Positions 10,314 to 22,400 of a DNA stretch of 54,688 bases are shown piece after piece (the first letter of the stretch is position 1; every line of letters starts with the position of its first letter). Origin of the DNA: Atkinsonella hypoxylon (lineage: Eukaryota > Ascomycota > Sordariomycetes > Hypocreales > Clavicipitaceae); NCBI GenBank assembly GCA_000729835.1, contig JFHB01000202.1:1-54688 (forward strand), in the 5' to 3' direction. A program made the position numbers and the translations under genes. Under the pieces are notes generated by a model. That model was not told the DNA's origin, did not search any database, and saw nothing but the letters and a program-made list of their open reading frames with translations.

Positions 10314-13300
10314 ATGGCCACCGAGGATTCCATTGCTCAGAAGCTTCTCCAGAAGCACGCCGAGGAACCTCACCATGCCACCGTCGAAGACATCCCCGAT
10401 GAAGACCTTCCATCCAGGCTTGCCGACGACGCTTCCGGGTCTTGGTCTGCTCCCATGAGTAACAAGTCTGCCGTCAAGCAGCAGGAGTCCCAGAAATCCA
10501 AGGCGCCGCTCGATACCCAGTCCCACGAACTCTTCCCAGAACTTGGAGCTCCCAAAGGTAAGAGCGCTAATGTTGCCCCTATCTGGGGAGCTAAGAACAG
10601 TGCCAATGGCAATCCCAATGGTGCCAGCACCTTCTCCAACGGCCCTTCACGCTCCTCGACTCCAGCTTCTGGCGCTGCTACTCCGTCCAAGCCCTCAACC
10701 CCTGCCATGTTCATTCCTGGTCGCAATGTCGAGTCTGTGACTCTGGAGCCCCAATTCATCCTCCCTCGTGGTCAGTTGAAGCGCCCGATACCAGACATCT
10801 TGAAGGACATCAACCGAAAATCACGAGCAAACATCGCCATGGTTACGGCATCTAATGGCCGCCTCCGCTTTGATGCAACCGGTCCCCAAGAGATCGCTCA
10901 ACAAGCTCTCAAGGACCTGGTTCAGCAAATAGGCACCAGGGTAGGTCAAAGAAGCACAGTCTTTGTCGCATACTCACTGTTCTTGCAAATCTGCTGACAT
11001 GCTGTAGACGTCTATCAAAGTGCCTATTCCCTATTCGGCTCGAGCTCATGTCATCGGTAAGGGAGGCTCCGTGATTAGAGCACTGCAGGAGAAGACTGGA
11101 GCCAAGATCCAGCTGCCCAAGATCGAGGACAATGCATTTCTCGCCGATGACGACGAAGCAACAATTGATGTTTTGGTCGAGGGCAATGCTCTTTCTGCCG
11201 CCTCTGCTCGTAACGAGCTCCTCAAGATCACTGGTGAGCGATCTGCCAACGTGCAGACCAAGATGCGAGGTGTTCCTCCAGCCTTTTATCCTTTTATTGC
11301 TGGACCCGGAAACGCGCTAGCTCAGACGTTAGGGGAGAACCATGGTGTTCAGATTCGAGTTCCTCATCAGACCATCTCCCGAGTACCGGCCTCTGTTACT
11401 GCCCCCCCCTGGTCAACGGCCTGTCTTCACCCCTGCTGGGCCCGAGGACGACCATATCCAGCTTGTTGGAGACCGAGCCGCCATTCAACAAGTCCGAGCT
11501 GAGATTGAGCGTCAGGTCGCTGAACTTCACAAGCAGCTAGAGCTGGAACAGCTTTCCATTCAGCGAGGACGTCATCAATTCATTATTGGAAATCGCGGCG
11601 TGCCATCCGATGACTTTTTCGCCGAGACTGGATGCGCCATTATTCTTCCTTCTGAAGAAGATGATGACATGGTCACTATCATCGGCCCTTCTGATCGAGT
11701 TCAATCCGGCGTTGAGAAGGCAATGGAATTGGCCATGGGCATGCAAATGTCCAACATCGATGTTGGTCGATTCCACCGGAACGCACCCGGAGGGGCTGCC
11801 GCTCATGCTGGCTATGTAACGCGTTATCTCCGTCAGCGCCAGGAGATTGATCGCCTTGAAAAACTTTACAACACTCACATCAACACTCCTTTCTCCCAAA
11901 ACGGGGCTTTGCCTTGGGAGCTGTACTCTCGTGAGGGCAAGAACGCCATTCGTGCCCAGTCCGAAATCACTGGCATCATCAACGGCCACCCCCCTGCGCG
12001 CTTGCAGCCCATCAACGTGGATCCTTTCTTCCATCAACACCTGCGTACTGACATCACCCCGAGAGTCAAGAAGGATTTTGGGGTTCATGTTGTCGTTCCT
12101 GAAGCCTCTGAGACTAATGCACCTGTTCTCCTGGTATTCGAGGGCGACAGTCCGGCCGATGGACCATATCAGATTCCCCGAACAAAACCCTCTGATGCGG
12201 ATGCCCTTATATTCCAAAAGGCACTTGAAGCAGCTGAGAAACACATCATGGGCCTCATCAACAAGCAAGAAGCCCTCTCCAGTGCTTCCCTCGATGTACC
12301 CGCAAAGTTTCATGAAAGACTGCGCCGCTTCATCAAAAAAGAACAAGAAAGTCGCTCTTCTGACCAGATTCCTGTCCGCGTCACTAAGGCTGGCACTACC
12401 GTTACTTTGCGTGGCCCCAAGTCTGCTGTCGAAGCTCTGTCTGCTAAAGCCAAGGCATTCATTGAGCAAGAAAAAGAGGACGAGAAGGAGCGAGGTTTCA
12501 CATTGACTTTCGACTTCCCTCAGAAATTTGCTAATCACTTGATTGGTAAAGGAGGTAGCAACATCAAGGAACTGCGAGATCGATTTGATGTCGAGATACA
12601 AGTTCAAGAAGGACAGATCGAGCTTAAAGGACCCAAGGCCAAGGCCGAGGACGCCCGCCGCCATATTCAAAATCTTGGTCGTACGTTGGCTGACGAGACG
12701 ACCCATATTCTGAAGATTGACCCCAAGTACCACCGAGAACTCATTGGTGCTCAGGGCAGTCAGATCAACCGCCTTCAGACACGCTACAAGGTTCTCATCT
12801 TCTTCCCTCGCTCGACCAAGGCAATTTTTGACGAGCAGTCTAATGGGGATGCGGCCAGTGAGACTGGCAAGCCTCGACGTCAACAAGCTCCTGACGAAGT
12901 GATTATTCGTGGCCCGAAGAAGGGCGCCGATGAGGCACGAGACGAGCTTTTTGCACTACACAAGTATCTCGAAGAACACTCAGTGACTGCTACTGTGGCC
13001 GTTCAGCAGAAGCAGGTTGGCTCGCTCATTGGCCAAGGTGGTGCTGCCCTGGATGAGCTTCGTCAGGTAACTGGAGCCCGTATCGATGTTCCTGCCGACC
13101 GAAGCGCCGAAGTAGTGGAGATTTCTATCAAGGGAACCACTGCTCAGGTTGCCAAGGCACGAAAGATTCTGGAAGAGAAACGGGCCGCTTTCGACGACAC
13201 CATTGTCCAGACCCTTGAGGTGGATAAGAAGCACCACAAGGCCTTAATTGGAACTGGTGGTAGGTTCAATCCCAACCCCCCGTCTATTTGATAACCACGA

Positions 13301-14299
13301 TTTTTCTAATTCCATGTGCTAACTGATTGTTTGTCTCAAGGTGCCAACCTCAAGGAAATCGTTGTTAGTGCTGGTGGCTCCGACGACCGACGGGAACTTG
13401 CTCGCACCATCCAGTTCCCCAAGCAAGAGGCTGATGGCAACACCGTCAAGGTTGAAGGACGTACCGAGGTCGTCCAGAAGATTATCAAACGTATTCAAGA
13501 GATTGTTGCCGAGCGTGACAGTCAGGTTACAGAGGTGGTTGAGGTGCCCATAGAACATCACCGATCTCTCATTGGTCGTGGTGGTGACACCAAGCGCCAG
13601 ATAGAAACCAAGTTCTCCGTTTCTATCGATGTACCGAGGCAGGGGGATGGCAAAACCGGCATCAAGGTGACTGGACGCCCTGAGCATGTATCACAAGCCA
13701 AGGAACATATTGCCAGTCTCGTCAAACAGCAGCAGGGAGAAAGCATTCAAATTCCTCGCAATGCTCACCATGCCGTGTCCAACAATGGGCAGTTATTCCG
13801 CCAACTACGAAACAACCACCAGGTTACCGTAGACCACGCAGGGCATGCCATCCCCAGCAAGCCCGACAGCTCAGCTAGAGCCAACATTGGCTCGTTGCCC
13901 CTCATTACCGACGACGCAAGCTCGATGGCAGATGCGCACTCGTGGAAAGTTGTGCAAACCATGTCAAACGAGGAGGGGGACATTCCTTGGGTTCTGCGAG
14001 GCACACCGGAGAAGGTTCAGAAAGCCAAGGACATTATTCAGAAGGCTTTGGAAGAGGCCAAGAAGACTGACTCCACGGGCTATTTAATTCTTCCTGACCC
14101 CAAGACGTACCGTCTCGTTATTGGTCCGAACAGCTCGAAGGTAAATTCTATCCGACAGCAGAGTAATTGTAGGATCCAAGTTCCCCGAGACCAAGCAAGA
14201 GATGAGGCCATTGAAATTGTAGGAACTAAGGAAGGTGTAGAGAAGGCCAAAGATCTGATCTTGGCTGCTGTTCGCGAAGGACAGAAGCCCCGCGATTAG
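10314..14299 (+). CDS. SCP160: Vigilin/Scp160-type multi-KH RNA-binding protein (apparent frameshift)
   Basis: Three exons: 10314-10940, 11008-13259 and 13341-14299. The product is about 1278 residues if the reading frame is continuous. The N-terminal 200 residues are Ser/Ala/Pro-rich. Many KH modules follow, recognisable by their GxxG loops: HVIGKGGSVI, HLIGKGGSNI, LIGAQGSQI, LIGQGGAAL, IGTGGANLKEI (formed across intron 2), LIGRGGDTK and a divergent VIGPNSSKV. Scp160/vigilin binds mRNA on ER-bound polysomes and affects translation and ploidy; that role is taken from the family. Within exon 2 the frame must change at the C8 run 11402-11409. Upstream the protein reads to IRVPHQTISRVPASVT; downstream GQRPVFTPAGPEDDHIQLVG is one frame over. 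Seven Cs would restore continuity. This could be a sequencing or assembly error, a true mutation, or a small undetected intron. The start at 10314 follows a CT-rich leader with a likely UTR intron. Confidence 0.9.
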
Positions 14300-15483
14300 G
14301 TCAAACACTCACGATGAGATGGATGACAATCAATGCAGAGCGAGAAGTTGGAGAAACCATGTCAAGGTGGGAAATTTCAATCACATGCTGAGATTGCCAA
14401 GTCGGCCAAAAGTCATTTACTAAAACCAAAAGCTGGAAGGAAATAAATCTTATGTTAAATAATGAAAGCGACCTTAGTTACTGGATGTTATCTCGTGGTG
14501 AAGTTGATGCTTAGTCTGCCGTTTGCCGACCTGCTTAGTGAAAAAAAGAGTCCTCCGTAATTGGAGAGAGTTGAAGAAAGATAGCATGCATGAAGAACCA
14601 GACAGCTTGTTCGCTCCTTTGTAAGGCAAGGGAAAGTCAAATTACGCGACCCCCCTTGCCTTGCGTGTTGGTATGCAGACAGACCCTTAAGGTATGATGA
14701 TTTGACCCCGGACACCTCAAGCAACCTTTGGCAGCCGCACAAGTCTCGGAGGATCATGAGACGTCGAATGCGGAGCATCTGCGTTACGATTGACGGCGGT
14801 TTGTACTTCATGATCGCGCAGATTAGCGCATGCGTAATGTGCTGATTGATAGTTGAATTGACTCTCTCGGATGGATAATGTCCAGCGAGACCGGTACTGC
14901 TATCGGCGCAGCAGACCCGCTCTCACCCACTATATCTATGCGAAGTGCCCGATTCGGCGGTCAAGGGAGCTGCTGCGCGGATCGCAATTGGCCAATAGAG
15001 TTGTGTGGAGACAGCACTAAAAATGACCTTACTGTTTTGGCTAGATCCGGTTGGAAATTTGAAAGCTCCTGTGGGAAATTTGATAGTGCTACCCTCAAAA
15101 GCAACAACCAGATCGCGTGGCCAACCCAGGTTCCGATACCTCGATCATACCTCAGACCAGGCCAAATAGATGTGGCAAGTCGGAGTACCTCTTTGTATAT
15201 CCAAAAACTGCGGGGACCTTATTTATAGCGAGGTTCACACGTAAATTAAAGTACCTTGCATCCCTGTTCGTGCGGATTGGCCGCTGGCTTGACCGCGCCC
15301 GCTTTTTACGACAACCTTATCCAGTCAAGTTCACGGTGCACGATTCTCGGTCCACATCTTCGCGCCGCCTTCAAGCATCTGGCTTCATTCCAACCAACGA
15401 CGTGGACAGCCTCCTCTAAGCTTGAAGCCTGTCGTCTCACTTCTAACGTAACCCCCTCTCATAACCGAAAGCGCCTATCCACT
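14300..15483. other. Intergenic region between SCP160 and the sugar permease
   Basis: Contains the SCP160 3' end and the permease promoter. Short open frames overlap in several frames with no recognisable domain. I see no gene or repeat of note. Confidence 0.5.
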
Positions 15484-17386
15484 ATGACTACCACTGCTAC
15501 GGAATCTCTTCACACAATTAAGGATGCGAAGGCATACAAGATCGAGCAAGCCGACCATGGCGTTAGTGAGGCTGGTCCGTCCCGATCCCTTGGAATAGAC
15601 CAAACTCGCGACATCACTGAAGCTGAGCACGAGCTGGGCTTCTGGGAGGCGGTGCAAATGTACCCACAAGCCACCTTTTGGGCCATGTTCTTTTGTATTG
15701 CTGTAGTCATGGCTGGCTTCGATGCCCAGATCATCACGTCCTTCTATGCATTACCTGCTTTCCAGCGGAAATATGGCGATTATCTTGGCAATGATAAGTA
15801 CGAGGTAGCTGCACCTTGGCAGACAGGTCTAGGCATGGGTAATCCTATCGGTCAAATTCTTGGTGCGCTGTCGAGTAGTTATCCACTACACTACCTAGGT
15901 CGCCGGAAGACACTAGCTATATGCTGTTGTTGGTCTATCGGCTTCGTGTTTATGCAATTCTTTGCAACAACTATTGGCATGCTCTGCGTTGGTGAGATCA
16001 TGGGAGGGCTTGCTTACGGGTATTATGTTGTCATTGCGCCAACCTATGCCTCAGAAGTCTGCCCTCTTACACTACGAGGTTTTCTAACCACGTCTGTCAA
16101 CCTTGCATTTGTTATAGGGCAGTTTGTTGCGCAGGGTTGTGCCGCCGGTGTGGAAAAGCGACTCGATGAATGGGCGTACAAAATCCCCTTTGTGAGTATG
16201 AATTGCGTTCATGCCCATCTTGAAAAAAACAAAAAAAAAAAACAAAAACAAAGATGGGATAACACAAGCATTAGCTTACATTTCATCTTCCACTCATTAC
16301 TCTAGGCCATTCAATGGGTATGGCCTGCAGTATTGCTTGCAGGACTTCCGTTTGCCCCCGAAAGCCCTTACTGGCTTGTCCGCCGAGGGAAAAAAAATGA
16401 AGCCCGTAAAGCTCTGCTTCAGCTTACATCAAGTAAGAATCGCCCAGACATCGAGCAGCTTCTGATGGGCATTGAGCAAACCGATCTGCTTGAGCGCGAG
16501 TATGCGACTGAGACAACATACCGGGATTGTTTCACCGGTGTCAGCCTTGTTCGTACCGAGATATCTGTGATGGTCTATCTCATCCAAGTCATCGGAGGAA
16601 ACCCTCTGATTGGGTATGCGAACTATTTTTTTGAACAGGCTGGGCTTAGTTCATCCGATGCGTTTACTAGTGAGTTCCGAGAGATGACTATGGGTCTAAC
16701 ATCGTCACCGAAATTTCAACTTCTGAAATTAACTTATATATCACCTACGTAGTGGGTGTAGGAAACACAGCTCTCGGTTTTATTGGAACAATCATCTCCT
16801 GGCCGTTAATGAACTATGTGAGCCTTTTCTGTCATAATGCACTTTGTGGTGTTTACTTACCGCTGCACAGTTCCAGCTGGGTCGTCGCACGATTTACACT
16901 TCAGGCATGGTTGCTATGACCACGCTTTTATTTGTCATTGGCTTTTTAAGCATACCAAAAGACAACAAGGGGACAATATGGGCAATGGCGTCATTAATGG
17001 ACCTATGGACCTTCATCTATCAGATGACAGTTGGGCCTATATGCTTCGTCGTAATATCCGAAATTTCGGCCACACGGCTACGAGAACGTACGATTGCTAT
17101 CGCTACAGCAGTCCAGGCGGGAGCTAGCATTGTGTTCACTGTCGCTATGCCATACATGTTGAACAGTAACGAGGCCAACTGGGGGGGCAAGGCCGGGTTT
17201 CTTTTCGGTGCCATCAGTATCGTGTGCTTAGTGTGGTGTTACTTTCGGCTGCCCGAAAGCCGAAACAGAACGTACGAAGAGCTAGATATCTTATTCCAAC
17301 GACGTGTCCCGGCCCGCAAGTTCAACAATTATGACCTCATAGCTGAAGCGGATGCTACTCATGAGCATGAGCATGAGCACGACTGA
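15484..17386 (+). CDS. MFS sugar transporter, maltose/alpha-glucoside permease type
   Basis: Four exons: 15484-16191, 16306-16669, 16753-16817 and 16871-17386; 550 residues. The protein has a polar N-terminus of about 60 residues, then hydrophobic segments consistent with 12 transmembrane helices. Sugar-porter signatures are present: GRRKT after TM2, PESPYWLVRRGK in the central loop, GRRTIYTSG after TM8, and PESRNRTYEELD after TM12. This motif set matches the fungal maltose/alpha-glucoside:H+ symporter group (MAL permeases); substrate is inferred from family only. Exon 3 is only 65 nt, and the splice into it recreates FTMGVGNTALGF, a conserved TM7 region. The C-terminus ends in an unusual Glu/His alternation (HEHEHEHD), which might bind metal. 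It is not next to an alpha-glucosidase or a MAL-type regulator in this window. Confidence 0.88.
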
Positions 17387-19466
17387 CGGAGATGAAATAT
17401 CTATCCCTGAGAAGACAATGCTGCAGGCCTTTATCTTGGACGAATTTACTAGCACTGCATTCCAGGTAGGCCCACATCGCCGTTCAGTTGTAACACTTCG
17501 ATTATACACGACGTGACAAGTCCTCTGCAGCGTTTCGGTTAGCTTGCAAACTTCTTTCGCCGCCACTCAATGGAGATAGCGTTGATCCCATTATCTCCTC
17601 GCGTACTTTACTTCTATTTCCGGACTTGGGACAACGTCGAGCTTGTCTACGAGTCGCAGAGGCAAAAGTGGAATAACGATGTCGGTGGCAATGGAAAGCT
17701 AGCATTTGCCAAGTATGATTGCGTATTGTTCTTGCAAATTCGCGAAACATTTTTTTTGGAAAGCTTGAGCAATGGATTGGCGTTGACATGTCGCGATGAG
17801 GACCGAGGCCGCACGATATTCTACAACGGAAAGCGTCGACCAGCATGACCTCATGATGTTGAAGATGCGAATTGCAGTATTAAAATACAGCAATTTGTCA
17901 ATAGATTGTCGTTCTGTAGATAACTTGTGCTATGAAGAAATACTATGTGAAGACAATTAGAACCCCATGATGCTGGATCGATGAAACGGCATTCTTGACT
18001 CCTTTTCATCGTCGGTATATTCTTCAGCCAGGATTGGTGAGAAACGATCTAGACCGCGTAAAACACAATGTGAATTGTGCCGAGATCAAGAAGACTTGGG
18101 GTCATTGCACGCATCAAGTACTGGAGCCATATGCTTCGAATGTCGTCATGGCCCACCAAGGTACTAGTAAGCGTTAAATTCATGCACCTCATACGGACTA
18201 CTTGCAGAATAACGAAATGCGCGCAACGCTCTATGACCACATGGAGTCTATGACGTTGAGTCGACGTTCATCCCAGCCTACTTGGTACCCTCTTTTTTCG
18301 CCTTGGCAGCAATCGCTATGTCAGCATTGGAAACAATACGCTCACAGCTTTGCCTGTGAGCTGGGAGTATCTTGTCCATTTATACTTGTGTGTACTCCCT
18401 CATTTTCTTTCTAATGTGAACGTTGCGAACACTATGCGGCCTCGGGAGGCTTTTCATTGTGAACCGCCGCCGAGATAACATGCTCCCTGCGCACAGCCAG
18501 ACAAATACGAAATCAGCACTCAGACTCACAGCGCCATGCTATTTTCTTCAAGAATGTGCTATATTGGAGACGTGACCGCTATCGAACGGAGGTTGCAGAC
18601 TTGATTTACTGCACATGTGTACTCCTCGACACCACAAATCCCCATGCACACAGGTGCCAGATACAACAAAATAAGTGTGTCTTGGCTCCGTGGCGGGCCG
18701 TTCAACGACGAAGGACTAATTCTTTTCAAACACAGGGCTGTCACTCGATAAGCATGGGGTTTTCTAATTTCGAGGACCCTTGAATGGTTCGAGTCTATCT
18801 TTGCTTCGTCTCCAGTGTCCTGGCTTGCGACACGGGACAAACCAAAACAAGTGCGCCTATATTGTCGAGGCCATTCAGCAACGGACTTTGCAAAATTAAA
18901 ACTCGTGTCAAATCTTAAGACTTCTTTTCTCTCTCACTGCAGTGAATGGCTTCCCACGAGACAACGCGACATGCAGAAAATTATTCGGCGGTTGTTGGTG
19001 GTGTCATGAGCATGTACGTTTGTTCTACGAAGCTTCTTTGCAATTGCGCCAATTCCAAGCTTAGACTGACTTGTATCGCATGACTGCAGCATGTATGTAA
19101 GCGTAGGGTCTCTGTTACACATAGAACCCGGAATAGTCAGCAGAATGAACGTCAGGGACCGAAGTACCAGGCTAAGAATAGACGCTGCGTGTTATCAGTG
19201 GAATGGGCTACATTCAAACACGCAATGCGATTTATATTCATTCCACTAAAGCTCGAGTATTTCCCTGCATATGAACGCCGTATCCGCTAGTGCCATTTTA
19301 TACCTCAAACATAAACAATCCATCCCTCTCTCTGCTTTCCCCTCCTCCATAAGTATTTTCATGAAATCTCTCATTACACTGATTCACATTGCGTTTCATC
19401 ATTTAGAGCCTCAAATGCATACCGTGGTCTTTCCACAGTGCGAGTATACCCTTTTCCTATCTAATC
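17387..19466. other. Intergenic region between sugar permease and 19-residue-repeat gene
   Basis: About 2.1 kb without a supported gene. Several 60-110 codon open frames overlap on both strands, without domains, start context or splice signals linking them. No inverted-repeat element copy or tandem array is visible. Confidence 0.5.
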
Positions 19467-22400
19467 CTAAGACTGCCCCATTAATGCTTGGAAAATCGCT
19501 TTTACAAAGTCCGAGATAGTAGCCACGAGCTGCCGAGCCAGTCAGTCAATGTTCACCCTTTTCTTCATATACTGAGTGGGAAAACTTACAGGTGTGGCGT
19601 CGCCAATAAGCTCGCTTGTTTGCGACACGAACGTTGCGGTCAGGAGCTGCTCAGCATTTCCGAGAAGACCAAGGACTCCCTTGATGCTCTTGGGTGTGAT
19701 GAGTGGTGTGACTGTATCAACAATGCCTTCGATGTCAATCTTCTTCACAGCTTCCAAGACTGGTTTGACGGCATCGAGCAGACCAGCCAGGTCGATCTTG
19801 CTTAGTGAGTTGAGGAGAGGCTTGACTTGTTTCAGGAGGCCAGAGAGATCAGCGCCTTTGAGGTCGTTGAGGAGCGGCGCGGCACCACCAACAACACTCT
19901 GCGTATCATTGACAAAGCTGCTGGTGAGAAGGGCTTCAGCATTATCCAAGAGACCCATGAGACCATGAACAGTTTGTGGCGTAAGTAATGGTGCAAGTGT
20001 GTCAAAGATGCCCTTGAGGTCAATTTTGCCCAAGGCGTTGAGGATTGGAGCAATTTGCTTGATAAGGCTGGGGAGGTCGATTGTACCAAGTGCACCAACT
20101 AATGGCACAGCACCGTCGATCAATGTCTGCGTCTGATTGACGAATTTTCCTGTCAAGAGGTTCTCGGCATTTCCTAGTAATCCGACTATACCTTGGATAC
20201 TCTCCTTTGTCAACAGTGGTTCAATGGCTCCGAGCAGACCAGCCAAGTCGATCTTTCCTAGGGCACTCAGTAAAGGTGCAAGCTGTTGGAGGAGACCTTG
20301 CAAGTTAAGCTTGCCAAGTTCTCCTAGCAGAGGTCCGGCAGCCCGGATCAATGTCTGAGTTTCGTCAACGAACTCGCCACTTAGAAGCTTCTCGGCGTTA
20401 CCCAACAGTCCAACAATCCCCTGAATGCTTTCTTTAGTCAGAAGTGGTTGAAGAGCACTAAGAAGGCCTGCTAAGTCAATCTTGCTAAGGGTGTTCACAA
20501 GAGGGCCAAGTTGTGTGATGATGTCTTGCAGATTCAGCTTGCCAAGCTCGCTAATTAATGGACTTGCGCCCTTAATTAACGCTTGCGTTTCGTCCACAAA
20601 GTCGCCACCAAGAAGCTTCTCAGCATTTCCTAGCAAACCTATAATGCCATTGATACTATCTTCAGTCAAGAGTGGCTTGAGCGCCTTGAGCAGACCAGCT
20701 AGATCAATTTGACCGAGCGAATTGAGAAGAGGTTCCAGCTGCTTAACAAGGTCTTGGAGGTTGAGTTTGCTGAGCTCATCGATTAATGGCGTGGCGCCCC
20801 TAATCAAGGTCTGCGTATTATCGACAAATTCGCCTGTGAGCAGCTTCTCGGCGTTTCCAAGCAAGCCAACAATGCCCTTGACACTTTCTGTCGTGAGCAG
20901 TGGCTTAATAGCGTCAACCAAGACGGGGAGATTAACCTTGCCTAAGGCACTCAGGAGAGGAGCGAGTTGCTTAAGCAAGTCTTGAAGGTCGAGCTCAGAC
21001 AATGCGTCAATTAGAGGCCCTGCTTTACCAATCAAGCTCTGCGTCTCCTCAACGAAGTTCTTGCTCAATAGAAGCTCTGCGTTTCCTAAGAGACTGACAA
21101 TGCCCTTAATGCTATTTTCAGTGAGCAAGGGACTTAACGACTCAAGAAGGCCTGCCAGGTCAAGCTTGCCCAATTCCTTCACGATGGGACCTATCTGGTT
21201 CAGTAGATCCTGTAGGTCAAGCTTGCCAATAGAAGTAACAAGGGGTCCAGCGTTGTCAACAAGAGACTGTGTCTGGTTAACGAACTTTGTGGTTAAGAGA
21301 AGCTCAGCATTATCGAGGAGACCGACAATGCCCTTAATGCTGTTTTCTGTGAGCAAGGGACTCAGCGACTTGAGAAGGCCTGCCAGGTCAAGCTTGCCCA
21401 GTTCATCAACGATAGGACCGATCTGGTTGAGCAGGGTCTGCAGGTCAAGCTTGCCAAGAGATGTAATAAGTGGTCCAGCGCTATCGATAAGAGACTGTGT
21501 CTGGTTGACGAACTTAGTGGTCAACAGAAGCTCAGCATTATCGAGGAGACTGACAATGCCCTTGATGCTGTCGCTAGACAACAGTGGCTTAAGGGCTTCA
21601 AACAGGCCGACCAGATCGAGTTTAGAGACTTCCTTAAGGATAGGTTCAATTTGGCTAACAAGATTTTTAATGTCGACACCCTTAAGCGCGCCAAGAAGTG
21701 GTCCAGCACCAGCAATAAGCGATTGAGTGTTGTTAACGAAGTCCTTAGTAAGAAGCAACTCGGCGTTATCCAGTAAGCCAGCAATGCCCTTGATACTGTC
21801 GCTAGACAAAAGTGGCTTGATCGCATTGAATAGACTAACCAGGTCAAGCTTAGCGACTTCCTTAAGAATAGGTTCAAGTTGACTAGCAAGACCTTTGATA
21901 TCAACATCCTTAAGCGCGCCAAGTAGTGGCCCAGCACCAGCGACAAGTGATTGGGTGTTGTTAACGAAGTCCTTAGAAAGCAGCAATTCAGCGTTATCGA
22001 GCAAGCCAGCAATGCCTTTAATGCTATCGCCAGTGAGCAGTGGCTTGATTGCATCGAACAGACCAACTAAGTCAATTTTGGCAACCTCCTTTAGGATAGG
22101 GTTGATCTGGTCCACCAGGGCCTTGATGTCGACGTCCTTTAGGCTGCCCAGTAGAGGGCCGGCTCCAGCCATCAGTGATTGCGTCTGGTTCACAAAATCC
22201 TTCGTGAGCAAGTCCTCGGCGTTACTAAGCAGACCGACGATACCCTTGATGCTATCTTCCGTCAAGAGAGGCTGGACGGCTTTAAGAAGTCCTGCAAGAT
22301 CGAGTTTTCCAAGCTGGTTCAGAATAGGTCCGAGCTGCTCGATCAACTTGGACAGGTCGGCCTTGGACAGACTTTCAATAAGGGGCGATGCACCCTTGAG

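Noticed and set aside
11537..12886. 449-codon open frame on the minus strand within SCP160
   Set aside because: Antisense shadow of strongly conserved KH-domain coding sequence on the plus strand; no domain is seen in the antisense translation.
18700..18810. tRNA-like B-box GGTTCGAGTC near 18785
   Set aside because: The flanking bases do not form a T-stem or acceptor stem and no A-box lies at the right distance.
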